Below are positions 32,642-41,479 of a stretch of DNA of 64,000 nucleotides, in pieces. Under the pieces are notes generated by a model. The model saw only the letters and a list, made by a program, of their open reading frames with translations, was not told the origin of the DNA and did not search any database. Where the stretch lies: the NCBI RefSeq assembly GCF_900142575.1, contig NZ_FRBI01000025.1:52622-116621 (forward strand). Direction: 5' to 3'. The DNA comes from Actinacidiphila paucisporea (GTDB lineage Bacteria; Actinomycetota; Actinomycetes; Streptomycetales; Streptomycetaceae). The number at the start of each line of letters is the position of its first letter. Positions within the stretch are counted from its first letter, which is position 1. The position numbers were made by a program, and so were the translations under genes.

Positions 32642-33529
32642 GTGACCGGCACGCCGGAAGGCCGTGAGGGCGCTGAGCGGGGCCGTGCGGCCTCGCTCGC
32701 GGCCATGACCGCCCACGGCCTCGGCCGGGGCGTCAGGCGCGGTGTGAGCGGTGTGAGCGGCGGCGCCCGCAGAGGCGGCAGCGTCGCACTGGGCGGCGCC
32801 CGCAGAGGCGGCAGCGCCGCACGGGCCGGGATCGGCTCGGCGTCCGAGCGGCTCATCGAGGTGGCACCCCGCATTCCGGTGCGGGACCTTGCCGCCCTGC
32901 GCCGGCAGTTTCCCGGGCTCGGCCCGGAAGCGATCGCGGACCGGCTGATCGCGGCCGCGGTCAAGGGCACGATGACCGTCGGCGCCGGTATCGGGGCCGC
33001 CGCGATGCTGCCCACCCCGCCGGCGATGCCGGCCGAGCTGGTGGCCGAGACGCTCGGCGTCGCGGCCATCGAGTACAAGCTCATCGCCGAGCTGCACGAG
33101 GTCTACGGACTGCGCGTCCCCGGCGGCGCCCGCGAGCGGGCGACCGCCTATCTGTGGTCCTGGACCGAGCAGCGCGGTATCGATGTGCTCAAGCTGTCCA
33201 CCGTCAATGTCGCGCTGGGCAGCAGCATGAAGCGGGAGATGCGGCAGCGGCTGCTGCGCAGGACGCTGCGCAATGCGCCGGTCCTCACCCCGTTCATGAT
33301 CGGCGCTGCCGTGGGGGCGGTGATGAACCGCCGGGACACCCGCAAGCTTGCCGAGCGCGTCCGCCGCGACCTGCGCGCCGCGCAGTTCCCCTGGCCCGAG
33401 CTGCCGGTAGCCGAGGTCGGCCCCGGGCCGTATCCGGCGATCGACGCGGGCCTGGACGTCGACGATCCGACCGCGCCCGGCGACGATCCGACCGCCACCG
33501 GCGACGACCGGCCCCCGACCGGGCGGTGA
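32642..33529 (+). CDS. Hypothetical EcsC-like protein
   Basis: This 295-residue protein of unknown function has a Gly/Arg-rich N-terminus with a repeated GGARRGGS. A central part (KGTMTVGAGIGAAAMLPTPP, ETLGVAAIEYKLIAELHEVY) looks like the EcsC family, and APVLTPFMIGAAVGAVMNRR is a possible membrane-associated helix. The C-terminus carries DDPTxxGDD repeats. The start is GTG 32642, 6 bp after the DUF4193 stop, so they are probably co-transcribed. Confidence 0.7.
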   Translation: MTGTPEGREGAERGRAASLAAMTAHGLGRGVRRGVSGVSGGARRGGSVALGGARRGGSAARAGIGSASERLIEVAPRIPVRDLAALRRQFPGLGPEAIADRLIAAAVKGTMTVGAGIGAAAMLPTPPAMPAELVAETLGVAAIEYKLIAELHEVYGLRVPGGARERATAYLWSWTEQRGIDVLKLSTVNVALGSSMKREMRQRLLRRTLRNAPVLTPFMIGAAVGAVMNRRDTRKLAERVRRDLRAAQFPWPELPVAEVGPGPYPAIDAGLDVDDPTAPGDDPTATGDDRPPTGR

Positions 33530-33574
33530 GCACCCGGCAGCAGGCCGTGCCCGGCCCCCGACCGGAGCCGGCGG

Positions 33575-34030
33575 CTACGCCGCGTCCACGGTCCTGACCG
33601 CGTCCAGCGCCGCGGCGAGCCGCTGCGGCGAGCGCGTCGACAGATAGACGTAGGGCGTCGGGTCCGCCGGATCGGTCACCTCGACCCTGAGCGCGGTCGG
33701 CACGTAGGAGCGCAGCAGCATGAAGGCCCGCGGGTCCGCCTTGTACGAGCGCCAGGCCACCGTCTCCTCCGGACCGAGCACGGTGGCCGTGCCCAGCGCC
33801 GCCACCGGGATCTTTGCCTTGCCGGCGACCAGCGAGCCGGCGACCACCCTGATCCGGGCCGACCCGTAGGAGCTGACCGCCATCATCGACAGCGCCGCGC
33901 CGCCGACCAGGCCGGCCAGCAGCGGCAGCGGGCCGAAGGGGAGCAGGATCAGCGCCATCGCCACACCCACGGCGATGGCCAGGAACCACCAGGATCGCGG
34001 GACGGTGAGGCGTTCGTCGTAAGGCTGCAT
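33575..34030 (-). CDS. DUF3093 family membrane protein
   Basis: This 151-residue protein has an N-terminal helical hairpin (SWWFLAIAVGVAMALILLPF and LPLLAGLVGGAALSMMAV). A soluble PH-like region follows, with LGPEETVAWRSYKADPRAFM and YVYLSTRSPQRLAAAL. The family is actinobacterial and its function is unknown. ATG 34030 begins MQPYDERLTVPRSWW, the conserved family start. It is divergent from the thioesterase gene. Confidence 0.88.
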   Translation of the reverse strand: MQPYDERLTVPRSWWFLAIAVGVAMALILLPFGPLPLLAGLVGGAALSMMAVSSYGSARIRVVAGSLVAGKAKIPVAALGTATVLGPEETVAWRSYKADPRAFMLLRSYVPTALRVEVTDPADPTPYVYLSTRSPQRLAAALDAVRTVDAA

Positions 34031-34109
34031 GGCACCAGACTGCCATGTGCCGCGAAGACTGCCGCAGGCACGGCGGGATGGCACAGCGCAGGAGGGTAGG
34101 GTCTCGGGC

Positions 34110-34715
34110 GTGAGTGCAGCCACGACACCCCCGGGCGCGGGACGCCCGGGCCTGACGCCGCCGTCCGACGCCGCCGCCCCGGTACGGCACCCCGACGCCC
34201 CCGCGCCGGGCGAACTGCTGGGCGCGCACTACGACCAGTGCTTCGGCTGCGGCGATTCCCAGCCGCACGGGCTGCACCTCGCGGCCAGGGCCGGCGAAGG
34301 CGTCAGCGTCACCGCCGAGTTCACCGTGCAGCCCGCCCATCAGGGGGCGCCGGGCCTCGCGCACGGCGGGGTGCTGGTGTCCGCCCTCGACGAGACGCTG
34401 GGCTCGCTGAGCTGGCTGCTGCGGGTCATCGCGGTCACCGGCCGGCTGGAGACGGACTTCGTCCGCCCGGTGCCGGTTGGCGCCACCCTGCACCTGTCGG
34501 CCCGCTGCACCGCGGTCGCCGGCCGGAAGATCTACAGCAGCGCCGAGGGCCGGATCGGCGGCCCGGAGGGGCCGGTGGCGGTCCGCGCCGACGCGCTTTT
34601 CATCGAGGTCAAGCTCGACCACTTCACGGCCAACGGCAGGCCCGAGGAGATCAGGGCCGCAATGGACGACCCGGACCAGGTCAAGGTCGCCCGCGCCTTC
34701 GAGGTGAACCCGTGA
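34110..34715 (+). CDS. PaaI-type hotdog thioesterase
   Basis: This 201-residue protein has a short Pro/Ala-rich leader, then a hotdog fold. YDQCFGCGDSQPHGL, LAHGGVLVSALDETLGSL (HGG plus the catalytic-helix Asp) and RLETDFVRPVPVGATL are the PaaI landmarks. It probably hydrolyses acyl-CoA thioesters. Its stop overlaps the GTG of dut, placing it in the same operon. Confidence 0.87.
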   Translation: MSAATTPPGAGRPGLTPPSDAAAPVRHPDAPAPGELLGAHYDQCFGCGDSQPHGLHLAARAGEGVSVTAEFTVQPAHQGAPGLAHGGVLVSALDETLGSLSWLLRVIAVTGRLETDFVRPVPVGATLHLSARCTAVAGRKIYSSAEGRIGGPEGPVAVRADALFIEVKLDHFTANGRPEEIRAAMDDPDQVKVARAFEVNP

Positions 34716-35236
34716 CCCGGCCCCCGGTGGACGTGCTGCTGCGCCGCCTCGACGACTCCGTGCCGGTGCCCTCCTACGGGCACCCCGGGGACGCCGGCGT
34801 CGACCTGATCACCACCGAGGCCGCCGAGTTGGCGCCCGGGGAGCGGGCCGTGCTGCCCACCGGGATCTCCGTCGCGCTGCCCGACGGCTACGCGGCCTTC
34901 GTGCACCCGCGCTCGGGCCTTGCCGCGCGCTGCGGAGTGGCCCTGGTGAATGCCCCGGGAACGGTGGATGCCGGGTACCGTGGAGAGATCAAGGTGATCG
35001 TCGTCAATCTGGATCCGCGCGAGACCGTGCGGTTCGACAAGGGCGACCGGATCGCCCAACTGGTCGTCCAGCAGGTCGAGCGGGTCCGCTTCCACGAAGT
35101 GGCGGAGCTGCCCGGCTCTGCCAGGGCCGCGGGGGGCTTCGGCTCCACGGGGGGTCATGCCGCGGTGGAGACGCCGTCGGCTGGCACGTCCAGATACGGA
35201 TACGCATCGGTCGTAGCAGACCGGGAAGGACAGTGA
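34712..35236 (+). CDS. dut: dUTP diphosphatase
   Basis: This 174-residue trimeric dUTPase converts dUTP to dUMP and PPi, keeping uracil out of DNA. All five motifs are present: GHPGDAGVDL, HPRSGLAAR, VNAPGTVDAGYRGEI, FDKGDRIAQL and the P-loop-like RAAGGFGSTGG. The GTG start overlaps the previous stop and the end overlaps the DUF3710 gene. The C-terminal 25 residues past motif five are an extension. Confidence 0.95.
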   Translation: MTRPPVDVLLRRLDDSVPVPSYGHPGDAGVDLITTEAAELAPGERAVLPTGISVALPDGYAAFVHPRSGLAARCGVALVNAPGTVDAGYRGEIKVIVVNLDPRETVRFDKGDRIAQLVVQQVERVRFHEVAELPGSARAAGGFGSTGGHAAVETPSAGTSRYGYASVVADREGQ

Positions 35237-36018
35237 CCGTGTTCCGTCGTCGCAAGGAGCGCGAAGACGCCCTCGACGAGCTCGATGAGGCCGTCGAGGC
35301 CGAAGACGAGCTGGCCGAAGACGCCGAGGAGTCGGACGACTCCGGTGACTCCGCCTCCAACCGGTACAACCTTCCGCCCGCGCCGCGGCCCGACGGCCCG
35401 TGGGACGTGAGCGAGGTCAGGGAGCCCGGCGACGGCCGGGTGGACCTCGGCGGGCTGTTCGTGCCCGGGGTCGAGGGCATGGAGCTGCGGGTGGAGGTTG
35501 CCGGCGAGTCGATCGTGGCCGCCACCGTGGTGCTGCGGGACAGCGCCGTCCAGCTCCAGGCGTTCGCCGCACCGAAGTCCGAGGGGATCTGGGGCGAGGT
35601 GCGCGAGGAGATCGCCTCCGGCATCACCCAGCAGGGCGGTGTGGTGGACGAGGTCGAGGGCCCGCTGGGCTGGGAGCTGCGCGCGCAGGTGCCCGTGCAG
35701 CTGCCGGACGGCACCAACGGGGTGCAGCTGGTGCGCTTCGTGGGCTGCGACGGACCGCGCTGGTTCCTGCGCGGGGTGATCTCGGGGCAGGGCGCGGTGC
35801 AGCCCGCCGCCGCCGGAGTGCTGGAGTCGGTCTTCCGCGACACCGTGGTGCTGCGCGGCGACTCCCCGATGGCGCCGCGCGACCCGATCGTGCTCAAGCT
35901 GCCCAACGACGCCCAGATGGTGCCGGACGGCGCCGCGGCCGAGCAGCAGGAGCCGTCGAAGTTCGGTGACGGCATCGACCCGATGCGCCGCGGCCCGGAG
36001 ATCACCGAGCTGCACTGA
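35233..36018 (+). CDS. DUF3710 family protein
   Basis: This 261-residue protein of unknown function follows dut in many actinobacteria. The first 45 residues are highly charged and acidic (ELDEAVEAEDELAEDAEESD). The conserved body contains RVDLGGLFVPGVEGMELRVE, SEGIWGEVREEIASGI and CDGPRWFLRGVISG. The GTG start overlaps the dut stop by 4 bp. It is the last gene before a clear terminator. Confidence 0.9.
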   Translation: MTVFRRRKEREDALDELDEAVEAEDELAEDAEESDDSGDSASNRYNLPPAPRPDGPWDVSEVREPGDGRVDLGGLFVPGVEGMELRVEVAGESIVAATVVLRDSAVQLQAFAAPKSEGIWGEVREEIASGITQQGGVVDEVEGPLGWELRAQVPVQLPDGTNGVQLVRFVGCDGPRWFLRGVISGQGAVQPAAAGVLESVFRDTVVLRGDSPMAPRDPIVLKLPNDAQMVPDGAAAEQQEPSKFGDGIDPMRRGPEITELH

Positions 36019-36048
36019 CCCCCGGCGGTCGCGTCACAGCGTTCACAC

Positions 36049-36080
36049 CGGCCCGGACCTGGCCAGACAGGTCCGGGCCG
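36049..36080 (+). terminator. Intrinsic terminator of the dut operon
   Basis: CGGCCCGGACCTG (36049-36061) and CAGGTCCGGGCCG (36068-36080) form a perfect 13-bp stem with a 6-base loop, 30 bp after the DUF3710 stop. Confidence 0.8.
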
Positions 36081-36145
36081 CGCCGCGTCCCGGGCGCTCC
36101 CGCAGAGCGGGGAGGGCACGCCGGTGCAAGAATCCGGCAAGGCAC

Positions 36146-36814
36146 GTGCGCCGAGCGGAATTCGACATCCACCGCGCCGAGGGCGTCGAGGTCCAGGCCC
36201 TGCAAGGCCTCGGGCCGCGGAGCCGCTCGACAGGCCCGGCGTCGCGGACTGCCGCAACCGCCGCCCCGGCGAGCTGTCCGGCGGCCAGCGGCAGCGCGCC
36301 GCCATCACGGCGGCGGGCGCCAACACCCCCCGGGCACTGGCAGCGGGCGCCAACACCCCACCGGGTGCTCTTCGCCGACGAGCCCACCGGCGAGCTGGAC
36401 ACCGCGAGCGGCGCGGAGGTCTTCGCCGCCCCGCGCCGCACCAACGCCGAACTGGGCGTCACCGTCCTGATCGTTACCCATGACCCCGCGGTCGCCGAAC
36501 AGGTCAGGCGTACGGTACGGATACGCGACGGCCGGACCGCGACCGAAGTGCTGCGCCCGTCCGCGGGCGGGGCGGCCGCGGGCGCCGCGCAGGAAGCGGG
36601 GGAACACGCCGTCCTCGACCGGGTGGGGCGCCTGCAGTTGCCGCGGGAATTCACCGAGCGCTACGGGCTGCACCGCCGCGTCCGGCTGACCGCGGAGCCC
36701 GACCACCTCGGGGTGTGGCCGGACCGCGGGCAGGCCGCGCGGGAGACCGGGCACGACCCGGACCCCGGCGCGGGCGGCCGGGCGAAGGACGAGCAGGAGG
36801 GGGACGACGAATGA
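36146..36814 (+). pseudogene. Broken ABC transporter ATP-binding gene
   Basis: Remains of an ABC ATPase are spread over two frames. The start (VRRAEFDIHRAEGVEVQALQ) and the C-terminal half (LFADEPTGELDTASGAEVF, VTVLIVTHDPAVAEQV, then AVLDRVGRLQLPREFTERYG) share one frame. The signature RRPGELSGGQRQRAAI is in another. The Walker A segment and about 100 residues are missing after VQALQGL. An imperfect 30-bp tandem duplication (36313-36342 repeated from 36343, with one extra base) causes the return frameshift. The partner permease expected for this FtsX/MacB-type system is absent. Confidence 0.8.
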
Positions 36815-37560
36815 AGGACCGGGATGGGGGAGCGGGAATGACGGAGCAGTCAGCCACGGCCGTGGCGACGTCGCCGAAGACCGGCGAGATGGTGGTGGTC
36901 GAGGACCTGCGCCGCACCTACGGCAGCGGCGACACCGCCGTGCACGCCCTGCGCGGGGTGTCGTTCGCGGTGCCGCGCGGCGAACTGGTGGCGCTCAAGG
37001 GCCGCTCGGGCTCGGGCAAGACCACCGTGCTGAACCTGGTCGGCGGCCTGGACAGCCCCGACGGCGGGCGCATATCGCTGGACGGCACGGACCTGGCGGG
37101 GCTCGGCGACGACGACCTGCTGGCGCTGCGCAGGGACCGGATCGGCTTCGTCTTCCAGTCCTTCGGCCTGATCCCCATCCTCACCGCGGCCGAGAACGTC
37201 GGGGTGCCCATGCGGCTGCGCAAGACGCCGCCGCGCGAGCGCGAGGAGCGCGTCGAGCTGCTGCTGGCCCTGGTCGGCCTCGCCGACCACGCCGCCCAGC
37301 GCCCCGGCGAGCTGTCCGGCGGCCAGCAGCAGCGGGTCGCAATCGCCAGGGCGCTCGCCAACCGGCCCGACCTGATCATCGCCGACGAGCCCACCGGGCA
37401 GCTCGACGCCGACACCGGCCTGGCCGTGATGGAGCTGCTGCGGGCCGTGGTGCGCAGCGAGGGCGTGACCGCGCTGGTCGCCACCCACGACAACCAGCTG
37501 CTCGCGCTGGCCGACCGGGTGCTCGAACTGCGGGACGGCCGGATCGTCTCCGACAGCTGA
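36811..37560 (+). CDS. ABC transporter ATP-binding protein (MacB/LolD type)
   Basis: This intact 249-residue ATPase has Walker A GRSGSGKTT, Q-loop VFQSFGLIPI, signature LSGGQQQRVAI, Walker B LIIADEPTGQLD and switch His in VATHD. It belongs to the class that works with FtsX-like permeases in lipoprotein or drug export. ATG 36811 overlaps the pseudogene stop (ATGA) after AGGAGG; ATG 36838 is an alternative start. No permease gene is adjacent, so it may be orphaned by the same deletion that broke its neighbour. Confidence 0.88.
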   Translation: MKDRDGGAGMTEQSATAVATSPKTGEMVVVEDLRRTYGSGDTAVHALRGVSFAVPRGELVALKGRSGSGKTTVLNLVGGLDSPDGGRISLDGTDLAGLGDDDLLALRRDRIGFVFQSFGLIPILTAAENVGVPMRLRKTPPREREERVELLLALVGLADHAAQRPGELSGGQQQRVAIARALANRPDLIIADEPTGQLDADTGLAVMELLRAVVRSEGVTALVATHDNQLLALADRVLELRDGRIVSDS

Positions 37561-37766
37561 GCGGGGCGCCTGAGCCGGCCCGGGCCCCTGCACACTGGTC
37601 ACGGTGACAGCGCGTGATCGTCCGTGACCGGCAAGTGCCGAGGCCGGTCTTCCCGGCGGTCTGCTGCCGCGCCGCCGCCATGGAGGCCGTCAAGACGGCG
37701 TCAAGGTGTCCCCGGACGGTCGACCCGGTCCCTTATGTCGGGTTCGGTCGTTCTAAGGTCAAAGGC

Positions 37767-40307
37767 ATGGCACGCGGCACACTGCGCATATACCTGGGGG
37801 CCGCCCCCGGCGTCGGCAAGACCTACGCCATGCTCTCCGAGGCCCACCGGCGCGTCGAGCGCGGCACCGACCTGGTCATCGGCTACGTCGAGCACCACCA
37901 CAGGCCCCGTACCGAGGTGATGATGCACGGCCTGGAGGAGGTCGCCCGCCGCGAGCACGACTACCGCGGCAGCTCCTTCACCGAGATGGACGTCGACGCG
38001 GTGCTGCGCCGGGCACCCGAGGTCGCGCTGGTGGACGAGCTGGCCCACACCAACGTGCCGGGCTCCCGCAACGCCAAGCGCTGGCAGGACGTCGAGGAAC
38101 TGCTGGCGGCCGGCATCGACGTGGTCTCCAACGTCAACATCCAGCACCTGGAGTCGCTCGGCGACGTCGTCGAGGCCATCACCGGGGTGCGGCAGCGCGA
38201 GACCGTGCCCGACGAGGTGGTCAGGCGCGCCGACCAGATCGAGCTGGTCGACATGTCGCCGCAGTCCCTGCGCCGCCGGATGGCGCACGGCAACATCTAC
38301 GCCCCCGACAAGGTCGACGCGGCCCTGTCCAACTACTTCAGACCCGGCAACCTGACCGCGCTGCGCGAGCTCGCGCTGCTGTGGACCGCTGACCGCGTCG
38401 ACGAGTACCTGCGCGAATACCGCGCCGAGCACCGCATATCGGCCGCCTGGAAGGCCCGCGAGCGGATCGTCGTCGGCCTGACCGGCGGCCCCGAGGGCCG
38501 CACCCTGATCCGGCGGGCCGCCAGGATGGCCGCCAAGGGCTCCGGCGGCGAGATCCTGGCCGTGCACATCGTGCGCAGCGAGGGGCCCGTATCGGGGTCC
38601 GCCAAGGAGCTGGCCGTCCAGCGCACCCTGGTCGAGGACCTCGGCGGCTCCTTCCACCACGTCATCGGCGACGAGGTGCCCGACGCGCTGCTGGACTTCG
38701 CCCGCGGCGCCGACGCCACCCAGATCGTGCTCGGCAGCAGCCGCCGCAAGACCTGGCAGTACGCCTTCGGGCCGGGCGTCGGCACCACCGTCGCCCGCGA
38801 GGCCGGCGACATCGACGTCCACATCGTCAGCCACGAGCACGTCGCCAAGGGCCGCGGCCTGCCCGCCGCCCGGGGCGCCAGGCTGGGCCGCTCCCGGGTG
38901 GTGGCGGGCTGGCTGACCGGCGTGCTCGGCCCGGTGCTGCTCGCGGTGGTGCTCACCCGCTGGCACCCGGGCCCCGGCCAGGCCACCGACATGCTGCTCT
39001 TCTTGACCCTCACGGTCGCCGCGGCCCTGGTCGGCGGGCTGCTGCCCGCCCTGGCGTCCGCGGTGGTCGGCTCGCTGCTGCTGAACTACTACTTCACCCG
39101 GCCCACCCACTCCTTCACCATCGCCGAGCCGGAGAACATCGTCGCGATCGTGATCTTCGTGCTGGTCGGCGCCGCCGTCGCCTCGGTGGTCGACCTGGCC
39201 GCCCGGCGTACCCAGCAGGCGGCCAGGCTGCGCGCCGAGGCGGAGATCCTCTCGCACCTGGCCGGCAGCGTGCTGCGCGGCGAGAGCTCACTGGACGCGC
39301 TGCTGGAGCGGGTCAGGGAGACCTTCGGGATGGAGTCGGTGGTGCTGCTGGAGCGGGAGGGCGAGCACGCCCCGTGGAAGTGCGCCGCGGCGGTCGGCAG
39401 CCGGCCCTGCGCGCGCCCCGAGGACGCCGACGTGGAGGTCGCCGTCAACGACCGGCTCTCGCTGGCGCTGCTCGGCCGGGTGCTGCCGGCCTCCGACCGC
39501 CGGGTGCTGTCGGCCTTCGCCGCGCAGGCCGCGGTGGTCCTGGACCGCAAGCGGCTCGCCGACGAGGCGGGCAGGGCGCGGCAGCTCGCCGAGGGCAACC
39601 GGATACGCACCGCGCTGCTCGCCGCCGTCTCGCACGACCTGCGCACCCCGCTGGCCGGCATCAAGGCGTCGGTGTCCTCGCTGCGGTCCGCCGACGTCGC
39701 CTGGTCCGCGGAGGACGAGGCGGAGCTGCTGGCCGGTATCGAGGACGGCACCGACCGCCTCGACCACCTGGTGGGCAACCTGCTGGACATGTCCCGGCTG
39801 CAGACCGGCACCGTCAACCCGCTGATCCGCGAGCTGGACCTCGACGAGGTGGTGCCGATGGCGCTCGGCGGCGTCCCCGAGCGGAGCGTCACCCTGGACA
39901 TCCCCGAGACGCTGCCGATGGTCGCGGTGGACCCCGGCCTGCTGGAGCGCAGCGTCGCCAACGTGGTGGAGAACGCCGTCAAGTACAGCCCGCCCGGCGA
40001 AGCGGTCCTGGTGGCCGCCAGCGCCCTCGGCGACCGGGTGGAGGTCCGGGTGGCCGACCGCGGCCCCGGCGTGCCCGACAGCGCCAAGGAGCAGATATTC
40101 GAGCCCTTCCAGCGGTACGGCGACGCGCCGCGCGGCACCGGCGTGGGCCTCGGCCTCGCGGTCGCCCGCGGCTTCGCCGAGGCCATGGGCGGCACCCTGG
40201 TCGCCGAGGACACGCCCGGCGGTGGACTGACCATGGTGCTCACCCTGCGTGCCGCGGCGGGCGGCCGGCCGGCCCGCCCCGGCCTCCCCGCGACGGCGAC
40301 CCCGTGA
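37767..40307 (+). CDS. kdpD: KdpD-like osmosensitive K+ sensor histidine kinase
   Basis: This 846-residue kinase has an N-terminal KdpD domain with Walker-type GAAPGVGKT and DELAHTNVPGSRN, and a Usp-like domain (about 225-365). Four membrane helices (about 385-475) and a GAF-like region follow. HisKA has AAVSHDLRTPLAG with His623, and HATPase has NVVENAVKYSPP and GVGLGLAVARG. It senses low K+ or turgor. ATG 37767 starts the conserved MARGTLRIYLGAAPG. The following kdpE GTG/ATG region overlaps its stop. No kdpFABC is nearby. Confidence 0.93.
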   Translation: MARGTLRIYLGAAPGVGKTYAMLSEAHRRVERGTDLVIGYVEHHHRPRTEVMMHGLEEVARREHDYRGSSFTEMDVDAVLRRAPEVALVDELAHTNVPGSRNAKRWQDVEELLAAGIDVVSNVNIQHLESLGDVVEAITGVRQRETVPDEVVRRADQIELVDMSPQSLRRRMAHGNIYAPDKVDAALSNYFRPGNLTALRELALLWTADRVDEYLREYRAEHRISAAWKARERIVVGLTGGPEGRTLIRRAARMAAKGSGGEILAVHIVRSEGPVSGSAKELAVQRTLVEDLGGSFHHVIGDEVPDALLDFARGADATQIVLGSSRRKTWQYAFGPGVGTTVAREAGDIDVHIVSHEHVAKGRGLPAARGARLGRSRVVAGWLTGVLGPVLLAVVLTRWHPGPGQATDMLLFLTLTVAAALVGGLLPALASAVVGSLLLNYYFTRPTHSFTIAEPENIVAIVIFVLVGAAVASVVDLAARRTQQAARLRAEAEILSHLAGSVLRGESSLDALLERVRETFGMESVVLLEREGEHAPWKCAAAVGSRPCARPEDADVEVAVNDRLSLALLGRVLPASDRRVLSAFAAQAAVVLDRKRLADEAGRARQLAEGNRIRTALLAAVSHDLRTPLAGIKASVSSLRSADVAWSAEDEAELLAGIEDGTDRLDHLVGNLLDMSRLQTGTVNPLIRELDLDEVVPMALGGVPERSVTLDIPETLPMVAVDPGLLERSVANVVENAVKYSPPGEAVLVAASALGDRVEVRVADRGPGVPDSAKEQIFEPFQRYGDAPRGTGVGLGLAVARGFAEAMGGTLVAEDTPGGGLTMVLTLRAAAGGRPARPGLPATATP

Positions 40308-40369
40308 GCCGGCAGGCGGGGGAGCGGCCGGCGGGCGGCGGCGGGGACGGGGACGCGAAAGGGCGGCGG

Positions 40370-41053
40370 ATGTACCGGGTGCTGGTGGTGGACGACGAAC
40401 CGCAGATCGTCAGGGCGCTGGTGATCAACCTGCGGGCGCGCTCCTACGAGGTCGACGCGGCGCACGACGGCGCCTCCGCGCTGCGGGTGGCCGCGGCACG
40501 GCACCCCGACGTGGTCCTGCTCGACCTCGGGCTGCCCGACATGGACGGCGTCGAGGTGATCCGCGGGCTGCGCGGCTGGACCCGGGTGCCGATCATCGTG
40601 CTGTCCGCCCGGCACGCCTCCGACGAGAAGGTGGAGGCGCTGGACGCGGGCGCCGACGACTACGTGACCAAGCCCTTCGGGATGGACGAGCTGCTGGCCC
40701 GGCTGCGCGCCGCGGTGCGCCGCGCCACGCCGACCGGCCCCGAGGACGACGTCTCGGCGGTGGAGACCGAGAGCTTCACCGTGGACCTGGCGGCCCGCAA
40801 GGTGCACCGCGACGGCGCCGACGTACGCCTCACGCCCACCGAGTGGCACCTGCTCGAAGTGCTGGTGCGCAACCCCGGCCGGCTGGTCTCGCAGAAGCAG
40901 CTGCTGCAGGAGGTCTGGGGCCCCGCCTACGGCACGGAGAGCAACTACCTGCGGGTGTACATGGCGCAGCTGCGGCGGAAGCTGGAGGCCGATCCGGCCC
41001 GGCCGCGGCACTTCATCACCGAACCCGGCATGGGTTACCGCTTCGAGGCGTGA
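40370..41053 (+). CDS. kdpE: KdpE-like response regulator
   Basis: This 227-residue OmpR-family regulator has receiver Asp52 (VVLLDLGLPD), Lys in YVTKPFG, and a C-terminal winged helix (LTPTEWHLLEVLVRNPG, SNYLRVYMAQLRRKLE). ATG 40370 matches the family N-terminus. An in-frame GTG at 40304 overlaps the kdpD stop (GTGA) and would add 22 Gly-rich residues, so the start is not settled. It is the partner of the kinase just upstream. Confidence 0.92.
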   Translation: MYRVLVVDDEPQIVRALVINLRARSYEVDAAHDGASALRVAAARHPDVVLLDLGLPDMDGVEVIRGLRGWTRVPIIVLSARHASDEKVEALDAGADDYVTKPFGMDELLARLRAAVRRATPTGPEDDVSAVETESFTVDLAARKVHRDGADVRLTPTEWHLLEVLVRNPGRLVSQKQLLQEVWGPAYGTESNYLRVYMAQLRRKLEADPARPRHFITEPGMGYRFEA

Positions 41054-41077
41054 GGCCGGGCCGGTACGCTGGGTCGT

Positions 41078-41476
41078 ATGAGTGGTGCCATCCGTTCTGA
41101 GCGGCCCGCGGGCCGTTTCCGCCGCATGCTCGACCGGCTCTCCTCCTCCCAGGAGGAACTGCACTCCGAGGAGTTGCAGCAGGAGACCCGGGCTGTCGGC
41201 TGTACCCGGATCAAGGACTGCTCCGACCGCCAGATAGTGTCGGTCACCGGTACGCTGCGTACGGTCACGCTGCGTCCCCGGGCGGGCGTGCCCGCACTGG
41301 AGGCGGAGCTGTTCGACGGGTCCGCCGCGCTGGACGTGGTCTGGCTCGGCCGCCGCAGTATCGCCGGTATAGAACCCGGCCGCCGGATCATCGCCTCCGG
41401 CCGGATCTCCATGAACCGTGGCCGTCCGGTGCTGTTCAACCCCAAGTACGAACTGCGTCCGGTCGGACAGGAGTAG
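41078..41476 (+). CDS. OB-fold nucleic-acid-binding protein
   Basis: This 132-residue protein has a basic helical start (RFRRMLDRLSSSQEELHSEE). An OB-fold of the RecG/RecJ-type tRNA-anticodon family follows: SVTGTLRTVTLRPRAGVPAL, AELFDGSAALDVVWLG and RIIASGRISMNRGRPVLFNP. The specific role is unknown; it is conserved beside the DUF3159 and Trk genes in streptomycetes. It is followed 3 bp later by the DUF3159 gene. Confidence 0.85.
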   Translation: MSGAIRSERPAGRFRRMLDRLSSSQEELHSEELQQETRAVGCTRIKDCSDRQIVSVTGTLRTVTLRPRAGVPALEAELFDGSAALDVVWLGRRSIAGIEPGRRIIASGRISMNRGRPVLFNPKYELRPVGQE

Positions 41477-41479
41477 CTG

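Noticed and set aside
37740..37766. TTCGGTCGTTC before kdpD is also found at 3554-3564 in the sugar ABC leader
   Set aside because: The kdpD copy has lost the complementary right arm, and the two genes have no functional link; an 11-base match in GC-rich DNA is weak evidence of a shared regulator.
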